Notes: generated by a model from the letters alone, not told the origin. A stretch of DNA of 64,000 nucleotides from Streptomyces sp. P3 (GCF_003032475.1 NZ_CP028369.1:4402001-4466000); one strand, 5' to 3'; positions 25,013 to 34,041 are shown, counted from the first letter of the stretch. Made by a program: numbers and translations.

Positions 25013-25483
25013 TCAGCTCTCCAGCCGCAGCACGACCTCCTCGATCTCCGCCTTCCGCGCGGGGGCGTACCCGGTGGCGCGGGCGGTGGGCACGAAGCCG
25101 CACTTCACGAGGACCCGGAGGGAACCGGCGTTGTCGGCCGCCGCCCGCGCGAACAGCGGGCGCTCGGGGACCTCGGCGAGCAGGGCCGTCAGCGCCGCCG
25201 TGGCGATGCCCCGGCCCCAGTACGCGCGGTCCACCCAGTACGTCACCTCGCGCTCGCCCGGCTCCCCGTACACGGCCGCGCTGCCGACCACGTCCCCGTC
25301 CACCAGGATCGTGCGCACCACCGCGGACGAGGCGCGGATCCTGCTCCAGCGGTCGTCGAAGGCATCCCGGTCGGTCGGGTCCCGCGGGGTGAACGCGGCC
25401 ATGACGAGGGACTCGGGGTCGTTCGTCTGCCGGAAGAACACCGGCAGATCGCTGTCGTGGACCCTGCGCAGAGCGATCGGCAT
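25013..25483 (-). CDS. GNAT-family N-acetyltransferase
   Basis: Predicted acyl-CoA-dependent acetyltransferase of 156 residues. The acetyl-CoA binding segment YWGRGIATAALTALL (motif A, R/QxxGxG/A) is near residue 93. The C-terminal part AADNAGSLRVLVKCGFVP is typical of RimJ/RimL-like GNATs. It may acetylate a protein N-terminus or a small molecule. It sits alone between the PBP and IclR genes, all on the minus strand but with gaps of 30 bp or more. Function beyond the family is unknown. Confidence 0.85.
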   Translation of the reverse strand: MPIALRRVHDSDLPVFFRQTNDPESLVMAAFTPRDPTDRDAFDDRWSRIRASSAVVRTILVDGDVVGSAAVYGEPGEREVTYWVDRAYWGRGIATAALTALLAEVPERPLFARAAADNAGSLRVLVKCGFVPTARATGYAPARKAEIEEVVLRLES

Positions 25484-25515
25484 ACCGCAGAGGGTAGGGC
25501 CTTCGCGCCCTGGGT

Positions 25516-26289
25516 TCAGAGCCGCCGGGTGGCCAGGGTCAGCCGGTCGCGTGCGTCGAACAGGGCGTCCTTCACCAGTTGCTCGTGCGCCGGCGTGAGC
25601 CGCGCCACCGGCACGGAGCAGCTGATCGCGTCCCGGGCAGGCGTGCGGTAGGGGATCGCCACGCCGAAGCAGCGCAGGCCCAGGGTGTTCTCCTCGCGGT
25701 CCACCGCGAAGCCCTGCTCGCGGACCTGGTGCAGCTCCTCGATGAGCTTCTCGCGGTCCGTGATCGTGTGCTCGGTGAGCGCCGGGAGCGTCTCCGGGAG
25801 CAGCTTGCGGACCTGCTCGTCGGTGTAGGTGCTCAGCAGGGCCTTGCCGAGCGAGGTGGAGTGCGCGGGCAGCCGGCGGCCGACCCGGGTGAAGGGGCGC
25901 AGGTAGTGCTGCGACTGGCGGGTGGCGAGGTAGACGACGTTCGTGCCGTCCAGCCGGGCCAGGTGGATGGTCTCGGTGGTGTCGTCCGAGAGCCGGTCCA
26001 GGGTCGGCCGGGCGGACGCGACCACCTCGTCGCCGTCGATGTACGAGGTGCCCACGAGCAGCGCCCGCACCCCGATGCCGTAGCGCGTGCCCGTCGCGTC
26101 GGTCTCCACCCAGCCCAGTTCCACGAGCGTGCGCAGCAACATGTACAGACTCGACTTGGGGTATCCGACGGCCTCCTGGACCGACGCGAGGGAGTGCATC
26201 CCGGGGCGGCCGGCGAAGTATTCCAGCAGCTCAACCGTCCTCACCGCGGACTTGACCTGCGCTCCGCCCCCCGTCTCGACAGCCGACAT
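25516..26289 (-). CDS. IclR-family transcriptional regulator
   Basis: Regulator of 257 residues with a winged helix-turn-helix (about 12-75, TVELLEYFAGRPGMHSLASV) and a C-terminal IclR effector domain (about 85-250). I chose the start at 26289 because the minus strand carries AAGGG upstream; the longest frame would begin at 26343. It is divergent from the aldehyde dehydrogenase gene, with an inverted repeat between them. IclR proteins often control aromatic or sugar-acid catabolism and bind small organic acids. Control of the dehydrogenase gene is inferred from the arrangement. Confidence 0.9.
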   Translation of the reverse strand: MSAVETGGGAQVKSAVRTVELLEYFAGRPGMHSLASVQEAVGYPKSSLYMLLRTLVELGWVETDATGTRYGIGVRALLVGTSYIDGDEVVASARPTLDRLSDDTTETIHLARLDGTNVVYLATRQSQHYLRPFTRVGRRLPAHSTSLGKALLSTYTDEQVRKLLPETLPALTEHTITDREKLIEELHQVREQGFAVDREENTLGLRCFGVAIPYRTPARDAISCSVPVARLTPAHEQLVKDALFDARDRLTLATRRL

Positions 26290-26351
26290 CGCCCTTGACC
26301 CCTTCGTTCGACGGGAAATACGCTCCGACAGCATATTCATCATCAGAGACA

Positions 26352-26371
26352 GCGTTCAGCCTATCGAACGC
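26352..26371. promoter_or_regulatory. Inverted repeat in the IclR/aldehyde dehydrogenase intergenic region
   Basis: GCGTTC (26352-26357) and GAACGC (26366-26371) are perfect arms with an 8-bp spacer. The site is between divergent genes and is the best operator candidate for the IclR protein. Binding is inferred. Confidence 0.4.
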
Positions 26372-26412
26372 CGCTGGTGGATGAGCCAGTACCAAACGTG
26401 GAGGGACCCGCG

Positions 26413-27942
26413 GTGGCAGCAGCACCAGTCTGGAGTGTCGACCCCCGAACCGGGAAGCAGCGTGAACAGGTTGCGGTGGAGGCCACAGCCCAGGAGGTCG
26501 ACGCCGTCGTCCGTGCCGCTTACGGAACGCGCGGCTCCCTCACCGACCGTGCCGTGCGCGCCGCGTTCCTGCGCTCCGCCGCCGACCGCCTCCAGGCCGC
26601 CAAGGACACCCTCGTCGAGGTGGCCGACGCCGAGACCGCGCTCGGCCCGGTCCGGCTGAACGGCGAGCTCGCCCGCACCTGCTACCAGCTGCGCGCGTTC
26701 GCCGACATCGTCGACGAGGGCGCCTTCCTCGACGTCGTCGTCAACCACCCCGACGACACCGCCACCCCGCCCGTCCCGGACCTGCGCCGCTACAAGGTGC
26801 CGCTCGGCGTGGTCGCCGTGTACGCGGCGTCGAACTTCCCCTTCGCCTTCTCCGTCGTCGGCGGTGACACCGCCAGCGCGCTGGCGGCCGGCAACCCGGT
26901 CGTCGTCAAGTCCCACCCCGACCACCCGGGGCTGTCCGAGCTGGTCGCCAAGGTGGTGCGCACGGCCGCCGCCGAGCACGGCATCCCGGCGAGCGTGCTC
27001 GGCCTCGTGCACGGCTTCGACGCCGGCATCGAGCTGATCGGGCACCCGCTGGTCGCCGCCGCCGGCTTCACCGGCTCGATCCGGGGCGGGCGGGCCCTGT
27101 TCGACGCGGCGGCCGCCCGGCCGACGCCGATCCCGTTCCACGGCGAGCTGGGGTCGCTCAACCCCGTCGTGGTGACCGAGGCGGCCGCGGCCGAGCGCGC
27201 CGAGACCATCGGGACCGGTCTCGCCGGGTCGATGACGCTGGGCGTAGGCCAGTTCTGCGTCAAGCCCGGCCTGGTCCTGGTGCCGTCCGGCGCGGCCGGC
27301 GACGGGCTCCTCAAGTCCCTGACCGACGCCGTGAGCGACACCGAGGCGGGCGTGCTGCTCGACCACCGGATGCGGGACAACTTCGTCGCCGGGGTCGCCG
27401 AGCGTGCCGCGCTGCCCGACGTGGAGTCGCCGGTCACGCCCGGCGCGGGCGGGGAGCACACCGTGAGCGCGGGGTTCCTGACCGTGCCCGCCGCCCGGCT
27501 CACCGCCGAGGGCGCGCACGACCTGCTGCTCGAGGAGTGCTTCGGGCCGGTCACCGTCGTGGCCCGCTACGAGGACGACGACGAGGTCAGGGCCGTGCTG
27601 TCGCGGCTGCCGGGCAACCTCACGGCGACCGTCCAGCTGTCCGAGGGCGAGGCGGCCGGGGAGGGGCGCGGCGGGGAGATCCTCGCCGAGCTGACGCCAC
27701 TGGCCGGGCGCGTACTGGTGAACGGCTGGCCGACCGGAGTCGCCGTCGCACCGGCGCAGCACCACGGAGGGCCCTACCCCGCCACCACGTCGACCTCCAC
27801 CTCGGTGGGCGGCACGGCGATCGAACGGTGGCTGCGGCCGGTCGCCTACCAGAACACCCCTGCCGCGCTGCTCCCTGTGGAACTGCGGGACGAGAACGAG
27901 CTGGGTCTTCCGCGCCGGTTCAACGGGCGTCTGGAGCGATAG
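26413..27942 (+). CDS. NADP-type aldehyde dehydrogenase, alpha-ketoglutarate semialdehyde dehydrogenase-like
   Basis: Aldehyde dehydrogenase of 509 residues. The catalytic cysteine is in VGQFCVKPGLVLV and the general-base glutamate in HGELGSLNPVVV. The N-terminal region (WSVDPRTGKQ) and overall length resemble type III alpha-ketoglutarate semialdehyde dehydrogenases, which finish oxidative pentose and hexarate pathways by making alpha-ketoglutarate. GTG 26413 follows GGAGGGA and I prefer it to an ATG at 26377. The DapA-like and IlvD-like enzymes at 1635-4264 would supply its substrate if they run that pathway. The substrate is inferred. Confidence 0.85.
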   Translation: MAAAPVWSVDPRTGKQREQVAVEATAQEVDAVVRAAYGTRGSLTDRAVRAAFLRSAADRLQAAKDTLVEVADAETALGPVRLNGELARTCYQLRAFADIVDEGAFLDVVVNHPDDTATPPVPDLRRYKVPLGVVAVYAASNFPFAFSVVGGDTASALAAGNPVVVKSHPDHPGLSELVAKVVRTAAAEHGIPASVLGLVHGFDAGIELIGHPLVAAAGFTGSIRGGRALFDAAAARPTPIPFHGELGSLNPVVVTEAAAAERAETIGTGLAGSMTLGVGQFCVKPGLVLVPSGAAGDGLLKSLTDAVSDTEAGVLLDHRMRDNFVAGVAERAALPDVESPVTPGAGGEHTVSAGFLTVPAARLTAEGAHDLLLEECFGPVTVVARYEDDDEVRAVLSRLPGNLTATVQLSEGEAAGEGRGGEILAELTPLAGRVLVNGWPTGVAVAPAQHHGGPYPATTSTSTSVGGTAIERWLRPVAYQNTPAALLPVELRDENELGLPRRFNGRLER

Positions 27943-27967
27943 CGCGTGGGGCTCCGCGTGTACGTCC

Positions 27968-27973
27968 GATAAT
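27968..27973 (+). promoter_or_regulatory. GATAAT -10 element implying a leaderless transcript
   Basis: GATAAT is placed so that the expected start point falls on the A of ATG 27980. No canonical -35 is visible and there is no ribosome site before the ATG, so a leaderless mRNA is likely. Confidence 0.4.
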
Positions 27974-27979
27974 CAGACC

Positions 27980-28588
27980 ATGGACTTCTCGCTCCCCGAA
28001 CTGCCCTTTCCCCTCCGTACGTACGGGCCCGACGGGCACTGGTTCCACGAGGACGGGGCGCTCACCGGGTGGGCCGGAGCGCGGCAGGACCGGTTCGTGC
28101 CCCCCACCGGGGAGGCGTTGGACGCCGCCGCCGACGCCCCCCGGCTGCTGGGGGCCCCGGAGGGCGACTTCCAGCTGATCGCACGGGTCACCGTGGGATT
28201 CACCGGGGCCTTCGACGCGGGGGCGTTGTACGTCCAGGTCGGCGAGCGGGCCTGGGCCAAGCTCTGCCTGGAGTACTCCCCGGACGTGGCGACCGTCTGC
28301 ACGGTGGTCACCCGGGGACACTCCGACGACGCCAACGCCTTCACCGTGGAGGGGAGTTCGGTCTGGCTGCGGGTGAGCCGGACCGGCCGGGCCTTCGCCT
28401 TCCACGCCTCCCGGGACGGCCGCCGCTGGACCTTCGTCCGGCTGTTCACCCTCGGAGACGAGGAGCGGACCGGCGCGGCCCTGGTCGGCTTCATGACGCA
28501 GTCGCCGATCGGGGAGGGATGCGTGGTGACGTACGACCACCTCGAGTTCAGGCCCGAGTGGCCGGACGACCTGAGGGACGGCAGCTGA
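27980..28588 (+). CDS. DUF1349 family protein
   Basis: Cytoplasmic protein of 202 residues with the beta-sandwich (concanavalin-like) fold of the DUF1349 family. The segments GALYVQVGERAWAKLCLEY and SVWLRVSRTGRAFAFHAS are recognisable for the family. The biochemical role is not established; a carbohydrate or small-molecule interaction is plausible from the fold. There is no signal peptide. The ATG directly follows a GATAAT box, suggesting leaderless translation. It lies downstream of the aldehyde dehydrogenase but has its own apparent promoter. Confidence 0.75.
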   Translation: MDFSLPELPFPLRTYGPDGHWFHEDGALTGWAGARQDRFVPPTGEALDAAADAPRLLGAPEGDFQLIARVTVGFTGAFDAGALYVQVGERAWAKLCLEYSPDVATVCTVVTRGHSDDANAFTVEGSSVWLRVSRTGRAFAFHASRDGRRWTFVRLFTLGDEERTGAALVGFMTQSPIGEGCVVTYDHLEFRPEWPDDLRDGS

Positions 28589-28695
28589 CCGGCCCGCGAG
28601 CGGGGCGACCCAACCGGAAGCCACGATCGAGGCCGGCGGCACCGGACCGCCGCGCACGAGCGGCGGCGACGGACCGGGGAATGAAGCGGGCTGCT

Positions 28696-28705
28696 TGAAC
28701 GTTCA
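28696..28705. promoter_or_regulatory. Perfect palindrome TGAACGTTCA upstream of the frnE-like gene
   Basis: A 10-bp perfect palindrome (in CTTGAACGTTCATG) lies 54 bp before the chosen start. TetR- or MarR-like repressors use sites of this kind. Which protein binds is unknown. Confidence 0.35.
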
Positions 28706-28758
28706 TGTACCTGGAGGGAACCTCCGTGTCAGCCGCACGACCTGAAGAGAGCCGAGAC

Positions 28759-29475
28759 ATGCGCGTCGAGATCTGGAGCGACATCGCCTGCCCGTGGTGC
28801 TACGTGGGCAAGGCCCGCTTCGAGAAGGCGCTCGAAGCCTTCCCGCACCGTGACCAGGTCGAGGTGATCCACCGTTCCTTCGAGCTGGACCCGGGCCGCG
28901 CCAAGGGCGACGTCCAGCCGGTGCTCGCCATGCTCACCAAGAAGTACGGGATGAGCCAGGCGCAGGCGCAGGCCGGCGAGGAGAACCTGGGCGCGCAGGC
29001 CGCCGCCGAGGGCCTCGACTACCGCACCCGGGACCGCGACCACGGCAACACCTTCGACATGCACCGTCTGCTGCACTTCGCCAAGGAGCAGGGCCGCCAG
29101 GACGAGCTCGTCCAGATCCTCTACCGGGCGAACTTCGCCGAGGAGCGGTCCGTCTTCACCGAGGGCGACGAGCGGCTCGTGGAGCTGGCGGTCGAGGCCG
29201 GTCTGGACGCCGACGCCGCCCGCACGGTCCTCGGCGACCGGGCCGCCTACGCCGACGAGGTCCGCGCCGACGAGCGCGAGGCCGCCGAGCTCGGCGCGAA
29301 CGGCGTGCCCTTCTTCGTCCTCGACCGCGCCTACGGCATCTCCGGCGCCCAGCCCGCCGAGGTCTTCGCCCAGGCCCTGACCCGGGCGTGGGGTGACCGT
29401 TCGCCGCTGAAGCTGATCGACGACGGCGGTGCGGAGGCCTGCGGCCCGGACGGCTGCGAGGTGCCTCAGCGGTGA
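28759..29475 (+). CDS. DsbA-family oxidoreductase, FrnE-like
   Basis: Thioredoxin-fold protein of 238 residues of the FrnE/2-hydroxychromene-2-carboxylate isomerase type. The redox motif CPWC is at residues 11-14 (SDIACPWCYVGK), and NGVPFFVLD carries the cis-proline. There is a short C-terminal CGPDGCEV tail with two further cysteines that could form a second redox pair. FrnE proteins act in disulfide stress or polyketide chemistry in the cytoplasm. ATG 28759 follows GAAGAGA; a GTG at 28726 with GGAGG upstream is a credible alternative, adding 11 residues. Confidence 0.88.
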   Translation: MRVEIWSDIACPWCYVGKARFEKALEAFPHRDQVEVIHRSFELDPGRAKGDVQPVLAMLTKKYGMSQAQAQAGEENLGAQAAAEGLDYRTRDRDHGNTFDMHRLLHFAKEQGRQDELVQILYRANFAEERSVFTEGDERLVELAVEAGLDADAARTVLGDRAAYADEVRADEREAAELGANGVPFFVLDRAYGISGAQPAEVFAQALTRAWGDRSPLKLIDDGGAEACGPDGCEVPQR

Positions 29476-29570
29476 AACCGCAGGTCAGCGGCCATCCATA
29501 AGCGTTCCTTAGTGGAATCGCGTAAAAATCGGCAATGGACGGGGAGATCCGTGGGGCCCAGAGTGGAGAC

Positions 29571-30623
29571 ATGGAGACCTTCGAGAGCCTCGTCCGTGCC
29601 GAGTTCACCCCGAAGACCACGTATCTGAACACCGCGAGCAACGGCCTGCTGCCGGCGCGGGCGGTCGCCGCCCTCCATGAGGCGGCGCTGCTGCGGGCCG
29701 AGGGCAGGCCGCTGACCCCGCTGTACGAGGACGTGGAGGCCTGCCGGGCCGCGTACGGTCGGCTGGCCGGCGTCCCCGCGACCCGGGTGGCCCTCGGCGC
29801 GTCGGTCGCCGCGCACACCGGGGTGATCGCCGCCTCGCTCCCGTCCGGCGCCGAAGTGCTCACGGCCGAGGGCGACTTCACCTCCGTGCTGAACCCGTTC
29901 CACGTCCGCGGCGACCTCAAGGTCCGGGCCGTCCCGTTGGAGCGGATCGCCGAGTCCGTGCGTCCCGGCACCGCGCTGGTCGCCGTCAGCGCCGCCCAGT
30001 CCGCCGACGGCCGGGTCGCCGACCTGCCCGCTCTGCGCGAGGCCGCCCGGGCGCACGGGGCGCGCACCTACGTCGACTTCTCGCAGGCCGCCGGATGGCT
30101 GCCGACAGACGCCGGCGCGTACGACTTCTCCGCCGCCGTGTCCTTCAAGTGGCTGCTCGGCCCGCACGGCGCGGCCTTCCTCGTCGTCCCGGAGGACTTC
30201 GGCGGGCTGTCGCCGATCCTCGCGGGATGGGTCGCCGGCGAGGAGCCCTGGGACAGCTGTTACGGCCCGGTGGCCGAACTCGCCCACTCCGCACGCCGGT
30301 TCGACCTGACGCACGCCCTGTTCGGCTACGCCGGACTGCGGCGCTCCCTCGAACTGGTCGAGGAGATCGGCGTCGAGGCGATCGGCGCCCACGACCTGTC
30401 CCTCGCCGACCGCTTCCGCACCGGACTCGCCGCGCTCGGTCACGAGCCCCTCCCCGCGCCCGGCTCCGCGATCGTCTCGGTGCCCGGACTCGGTGTCCGC
30501 CAGCCCGAGTTGGCCGCGGCCGGCATCCAGGTCTCCGACCGCGCGGGCAATCTGCGCGCAGCGTTCCACCTCTACAACACGGCCGCCGACGTCGACCGCC
30601 TGCTGGACGTCCTGTCGGGCTGA
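29571..30623 (+). CDS. Class V PLP-dependent aminotransferase/cysteine desulfurase-like enzyme
   Basis: Fold-type I PLP enzyme of 350 residues. The probable Schiff-base lysine is in SAAVSFKWLLGPHG, and the preceding YVDFSQAAGW supplies the PLP-ring aspartate. The sequence resembles isopenicillin N epimerase-like members more than true IscS. It lacks the conserved catalytic cysteine loop expected of cysteine desulfurases, as far as I can see. ATG 29571 follows GTGGAGAC. The substrate is unknown. It is followed by a strong terminator shared with the ect operon. Confidence 0.82.
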   Translation: METFESLVRAEFTPKTTYLNTASNGLLPARAVAALHEAALLRAEGRPLTPLYEDVEACRAAYGRLAGVPATRVALGASVAAHTGVIAASLPSGAEVLTAEGDFTSVLNPFHVRGDLKVRAVPLERIAESVRPGTALVAVSAAQSADGRVADLPALREAARAHGARTYVDFSQAAGWLPTDAGAYDFSAAVSFKWLLGPHGAAFLVVPEDFGGLSPILAGWVAGEEPWDSCYGPVAELAHSARRFDLTHALFGYAGLRRSLELVEEIGVEAIGAHDLSLADRFRTGLAALGHEPLPAPGSAIVSVPGLGVRQPELAAAGIQVSDRAGNLRAAFHLYNTAADVDRLLDVLSG

Positions 30624-30629
30624 CGCGAC

Positions 30630-30661
30630 CGACCGCCGCCGGGAGGTCCCGGCGGCGGTCG
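30630..30661. terminator. Bidirectional terminator hairpin
   Basis: GACCGCCGCCGGGA (30631-30644) is immediately followed, after two bases, by its perfect complement (30647-30660), with a further C-G pair outside. It separates the aminotransferase gene from the convergent ect operon. Confidence 0.75.
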
Positions 30662-30716
30662 TGTCGGCAGCGCCCCGGGCGTCAGGGGACCGGGCGGGGG
30701 CGCGTCGGGCAGGGCC

Positions 30717-31604
30717 TCATCGGACCGGGGTGAAGTCCCGTGCCCCGATGAACTCCGGCCGGCGGATCGGAGCGGCGAACGGTTCGACCGCCGTGTTCTC
30801 CACGCTGTTGAACACGATGAAGACGTTGCTGCGCGGGAACGGCGTGATGTTGTCGCCCGACCCGTGCATGCAGTTGCAGTCGAACCAGGTCGCGGAACCG
30901 GCCCGGCCGGTGAACAGCCTGATGCCGTGGTCACCGGCCATCGCGGTGAGCGCCTCGTCGGAGGGCGTGCCCGCGTCCTGCATCTGCAGCGACTGCTTGT
31001 AGTTGTCCTTCGGCGTGGCCCCGGCGCAGCCCAGGAACGTCCGGTGCGAACCCGGCATGATCATGAGCCCGCCGTTGGTGTCGAGGTTCTCGGTCAGCGC
31101 GATCGACACGGACACGGTCCGCATGTTCGGCAGCCCGTCCTCGGCGTGCCAGGTCTCGAAGTCGGAGTGCCAGTAGAAGCCCCCGGCCCCGAAGCCCGGC
31201 TTGACGTTGATCCGCGACTGGTGGACGTACACGTCCGAACCGAGGATCTGCCGGGCCCGCCCGACCACCCGCTCGTCACGGACCAGCGCGGCGAACACCT
31301 GGCTGAGCTTGTGCACCTCGAAGACGGACCGGATCTCCTTCGAACGCGGCTCGACGATCGACCGCTCGTCCGCCCGGATCTCCGGGTCGGTGACGAGCCG
31401 CTCCAGCTCACGCCGGTACACGGCGACCTCGTCGTCGCCGATCAACTGGTCGACGGTGAGGAAGCCGTCGCGCTCGTAGGAGCGCAGGCCGGCGGCCGGG
31501 ATCGGGCCGGGGGCGTCGGGGGAGCCCCAGACGACGGGGTCCTGACGGGGGACGGACACCTCGGTGGTGCCACGGGTGGGGTAGAGATCGGTGAGCGTGG
31601 TCAC
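30717..31604 (-). CDS. ectD: Ectoine hydroxylase
   Basis: Fe(II)/2-oxoglutarate dioxygenase of 295 residues that hydroxylates ectoine to 5-hydroxyectoine. The diagnostic EctD signature [20 protein letters not shown] is present, with the iron-binding HxD. The distal histidine is in [12 protein letters not shown] 31604 follows AGGAGG and overlaps the ectC stop by 4 bp, so it is translated with ectC. It is the last gene of the ectABCD operon, which makes compatible solutes against osmotic and heat stress. Confidence 0.96.
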   Translation of the reverse strand: MTTLTDLYPTRGTTEVSVPRQDPVVWGSPDAPGPIPAAGLRSYERDGFLTVDQLIGDDEVAVYRRELERLVTDPEIRADERSIVEPRSKEIRSVFEVHKLSQVFAALVRDERVVGRARQILGSDVYVHQSRINVKPGFGAGGFYWHSDFETWHAEDGLPNMRTVSVSIALTENLDTNGGLMIMPGSHRTFLGCAGATPKDNYKQSLQMQDAGTPSDEALTAMAGDHGIRLFTGRAGSATWFDCNCMHGSGDNITPFPRSNVFIVFNSVENTAVEPFAAPIRRPEFIGARDFTPVR

Positions 31605-32014
31605 GATGCCTGTACCTCCTCGGGCTCGGTCAGCAGGGGGTAGACGCCGTTCTCGTCGTGGTCCTCCCGTCCGGTCACGGGCGGGTTGAACACGCAGAGA
31701 CAGCGGAAGTCCTCCTTGACGCGCAGCGTGTGCCGCTCGTGCCCGTCGAGGAGGTACATGGTGCCGGGCGTGACGGTGTGCGTCAGCCCGCTCTCGTGGT
31801 CGGTCAGCTCGGCCTCGCCCTCGACGCAGACGACGGCCTCGACGTGGTTCGCGTAGTGCATCGACGTCTCGGTGCCCGCGTACAGAATCGTTTCGTGCAG
31901 CGAGAATCCGACCCGTTCCCGGGCCAGGACGATGCGTTTGCTCTCCCAGGTGCCGGACGCCGCCCGTACATGCCGGTCGGTGCCCTCGATGTCCTTGAAC
32001 GAACGGACGATCAC
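31601..32014 (-). CDS. ectC: L-ectoine synthase
   Basis: Cupin-fold cyclase of 137 residues that closes N-gamma-acetyl-diaminobutyrate into ectoine. Conserved EctC stretches include [21 protein letters not shown] and [14 protein letters not shown], carrying the metal and substrate residues. I chose GTG 32014, which gives the normal family length beginning [11 protein letters not shown]. An AGGAGG lies 12 bp upstream, slightly far. The longer frame to 32101 is arginine-rich and non-homologous. A hairpin separates it from ectB. Confidence 0.96.
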   Translation of the reverse strand: MIVRSFKDIEGTDRHVRAASGTWESKRIVLARERVGFSLHETILYAGTETSMHYANHVEAVVCVEGEAELTDHESGLTHTVTPGTMYLLDGHERHTLRVKEDFRCLCVFNPPVTGREDHDENGVYPLLTEPEEVQAS

Positions 32015-32073
32015 GGTGTCGCGATGCCTCCTAGGTAGGTGACGGATGGCCGGCCGGCGAAGCGGCCGGTGCG

Positions 32074-32098
32074 CGGGCCGGGGTCGTCGCCCGGCCCG
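32074..32098. terminator. Intra-operon hairpin between ectB and ectC
   Basis: CGGGCCGGG (32074-32082) pairs with CCCGGCCCG (32090-32098). It may reduce read-through or protect the mRNA 5' end of the ectCD segment. The effect is inferred. Confidence 0.4.
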
Positions 32099-32108
32099 CA
32101 CGGGAACG

Positions 32109-33380
32109 TCAGACGGTCTCCCGCACGGCCCGGGCGACGATGCTCAGCCCCTCGTCCAGCTCCTCCGGGGTGATGGTCAGCGCCGGCAGCAGCTTGACGA
32201 CCTCGCTCTCCGGGCCGGACGTCTCGATCAGCAGCCCGAGTTCGAAGGCGCGCCGCGCGACCCGGCCGGCCCGCTCCTTCTCGTGGAACTCCAGTCCCCA
32301 CACCAGCCCGCGGCCCCGGTACTCCTTGACGTCGGCGAGGTTCTCCTCGGTGATCGAGATGAGCCCCTGCTCGACCTGCTCGCCGCGCGCCCGGGTCTGC
32401 TTCTCCATGGCCGACCCGTCGGCCCAGTACGTCTCGAGCGCGGCGGTGGCGGTGACGAAGGCGGGGTTGTTGCCGCGGAAGGTGCCGTTGTGCTCGCCCG
32501 GCTCCCACACGTCGAGCTCCGGCCGGAACAGGCAGAGCGACATGGGCAGTCCGTAGCCGCTGATGGACTTGGACACCGTGACGATGTCCGGGACGATGCC
32601 GGCCTCCTCGAAGGAGAAGAAGGCCCCGGTGCGCCCGCACCCCATCTGGATGTCGTCGACGATCAGCAGCATGTCCTGGCGCTCGCACAGCGCCTTGAGC
32701 GCCCGCAGCCATTCGGGACGCGCGGCGTTGATGCCGCCCTCGCCCTGCACGGTCTCGACGATCACGGCCGCCGGCTTGTTGAGCCCGGAGCCCTGGTCCT
32801 CCAGCAGTCGCTCGAACCAGAGGAAGTCGGGGACCTGACCGTCGAAGTAGTTGTCGAACGGCATGGGCGTGCCGTGCACCAGCGGGACGCCGGCACCGGC
32901 CCGCTTGAAGGCGTTGCCGGTCACGGCGAGCGATCCGAGGGACATGCCGTGGAAGGCGTTGGTGAACGACACGATGGCTTCGCGGCCCTTCACCTTGCGC
33001 GCCAGCTTCAGCGCGGACTCCACGGCGTTGGTGCCGGTCGGGCCCGGGAACATGACCTTGTAGGGCAGGTCGCGGGGGCGCAGCACCAGGTCCTGGAAGG
33101 TCTGCAGGAACGTCCGCTTGGCGACGGTCGACATGTCGAGCCCGTGCGTGACGCCGTCCCGCATGAGGTAGTCGATCAGGGCCCGTTTCAGTACGGGGTT
33201 GTTGTGGCCGTAGTTGAGCGATCCGGCGCCGGCGAAGAAGTCCAGGTACCGATGGCCGTCCTCGTCGTACATGCGGCTGCCCTGCGCGCGGTCGAAGACG
33301 ACGGGCCAGCCGCGGCAGTAGCTGCGCACCTCGGACTCGAGGGTCTCGAAGACGCTGAGGTCGGGCTGGGTGAGGGTCAC
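32109..33380 (-). CDS. ectB: Diaminobutyrate--2-oxoglutarate transaminase
   Basis: Class III PLP aminotransferase of 423 residues making L-2,4-diaminobutyrate from aspartate semialdehyde. The PLP lysine lies in [15 protein letters not shown], and the preceding aspartate is in [17 protein letters not shown] 33380 is preceded by GAGGAG on the minus strand. Length and motifs fit EctB closely. It is the second gene of the ectABCD order. Confidence 0.96.
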   Translation of the reverse strand: MTLTQPDLSVFETLESEVRSYCRGWPVVFDRAQGSRMYDEDGHRYLDFFAGAGSLNYGHNNPVLKRALIDYLMRDGVTHGLDMSTVAKRTFLQTFQDLVLRPRDLPYKVMFPGPTGTNAVESALKLARKVKGREAIVSFTNAFHGMSLGSLAVTGNAFKRAGAGVPLVHGTPMPFDNYFDGQVPDFLWFERLLEDQGSGLNKPAAVIVETVQGEGGINAARPEWLRALKALCERQDMLLIVDDIQMGCGRTGAFFSFEEAGIVPDIVTVSKSISGYGLPMSLCLFRPELDVWEPGEHNGTFRGNNPAFVTATAALETYWADGSAMEKQTRARGEQVEQGLISITEENLADVKEYRGRGLVWGLEFHEKERAGRVARRAFELGLLIETSGPESEVVKLLPALTITPEELDEGLSIVARAVRETV

Positions 33381-33454
33381 GGCGAAAACACTCCTCGGTG
33401 TGGGGTCGGCAGGAGAGCGGTACGGGGGGCGGGGACGCGGGGGAGCGCGGGGGA

Positions 33455-33961
33455 TCAGAAGGAGAGCGGGCCGATCCGGTACAGCACTTCGGGGTCGTGC
33501 GGGCCGTCGGGGAACAGCCCGGCGCCGAACAGCACCTCGCGGGTGACGGTCGCCCCGTGCCGTTCGGCGTAGGAGGCGAACAGCCGCTCGGAGGCGGTGT
33601 TGCCGGGCGTGATGGTGGTCTCGACGGCGGTGAGCGGACGCTGTGCGGCGAGTCGCGCGGTCAGTCCGTCGAGCAGCGCCGCGGCGAGTCCACGACCTCG
33701 GTGGGCGGCGTCGACGGCCACCTGCCAGACCAGCAGGGTGTGCGGGTCCTCCGGCCGTACGTAGCCGGTGACGAACCCGACCGGCTCGCCGTCCTCCGCG
33801 CGCGCCACGGCCGAGGTGCCGGCGAAGTCACGGCACCACAGCAGATAGCTGTAGGAGGAGTTCAGATCGAGCGTTCCGGATTCCTTGGCGAGACGCCAGA
33901 GGGCGGCTCCGTCAGCCACCGACGGGCGGTCGATACGCAGGTCTGCTTGTGCGGCAGTCAT
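33455..33961 (-). CDS. ectA: L-2,4-diaminobutyric acid acetyltransferase
   Basis: GNAT enzyme of 168 residues that acetylates the gamma-amino group of diaminobutyrate using acetyl-CoA. The N-terminal part DGAALWRLAKESGTLDLNSSYSY and the acetyl-CoA loop HRGRGLAAALLDGL are characteristic of EctA. It is the first gene of the operon. The 269-bp upstream region, relatively AT-rich for this chromosome, should hold the osmotically controlled promoter and contains an inverted repeat at 34042-34072. Confidence 0.95.
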   Translation of the reverse strand: MTAAQADLRIDRPSVADGAALWRLAKESGTLDLNSSYSYLLWCRDFAGTSAVARAEDGEPVGFVTGYVRPEDPHTLLVWQVAVDAAHRGRGLAAALLDGLTARLAAQRPLTAVETTITPGNTASERLFASYAERHGATVTREVLFGAGLFPDGPHDPEVLYRIGPLSF

Positions 33962-34041
33962 GCGGATGGAACTTACCGAGCGAAATTCGATAACGCATGG
34001 AGAGGCCGTGGTGATTCCGTGATGCCGGAGAGGCGGAAGGC

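Noticed and set aside
26290..26343. IclR start at the longest frame (26343)
   Set aside because: The extra 18 residues are not typical of the family and the ATG at 26289 has a better ribosome site; the longer form would also run close to the inverted repeat.
31994..32101. N-terminal extension of EctC from the longer frame
   Set aside because: The extra residues are arginine/proline-rich and lie upstream of an AGGAGG site, and family length fits GTG 32014.
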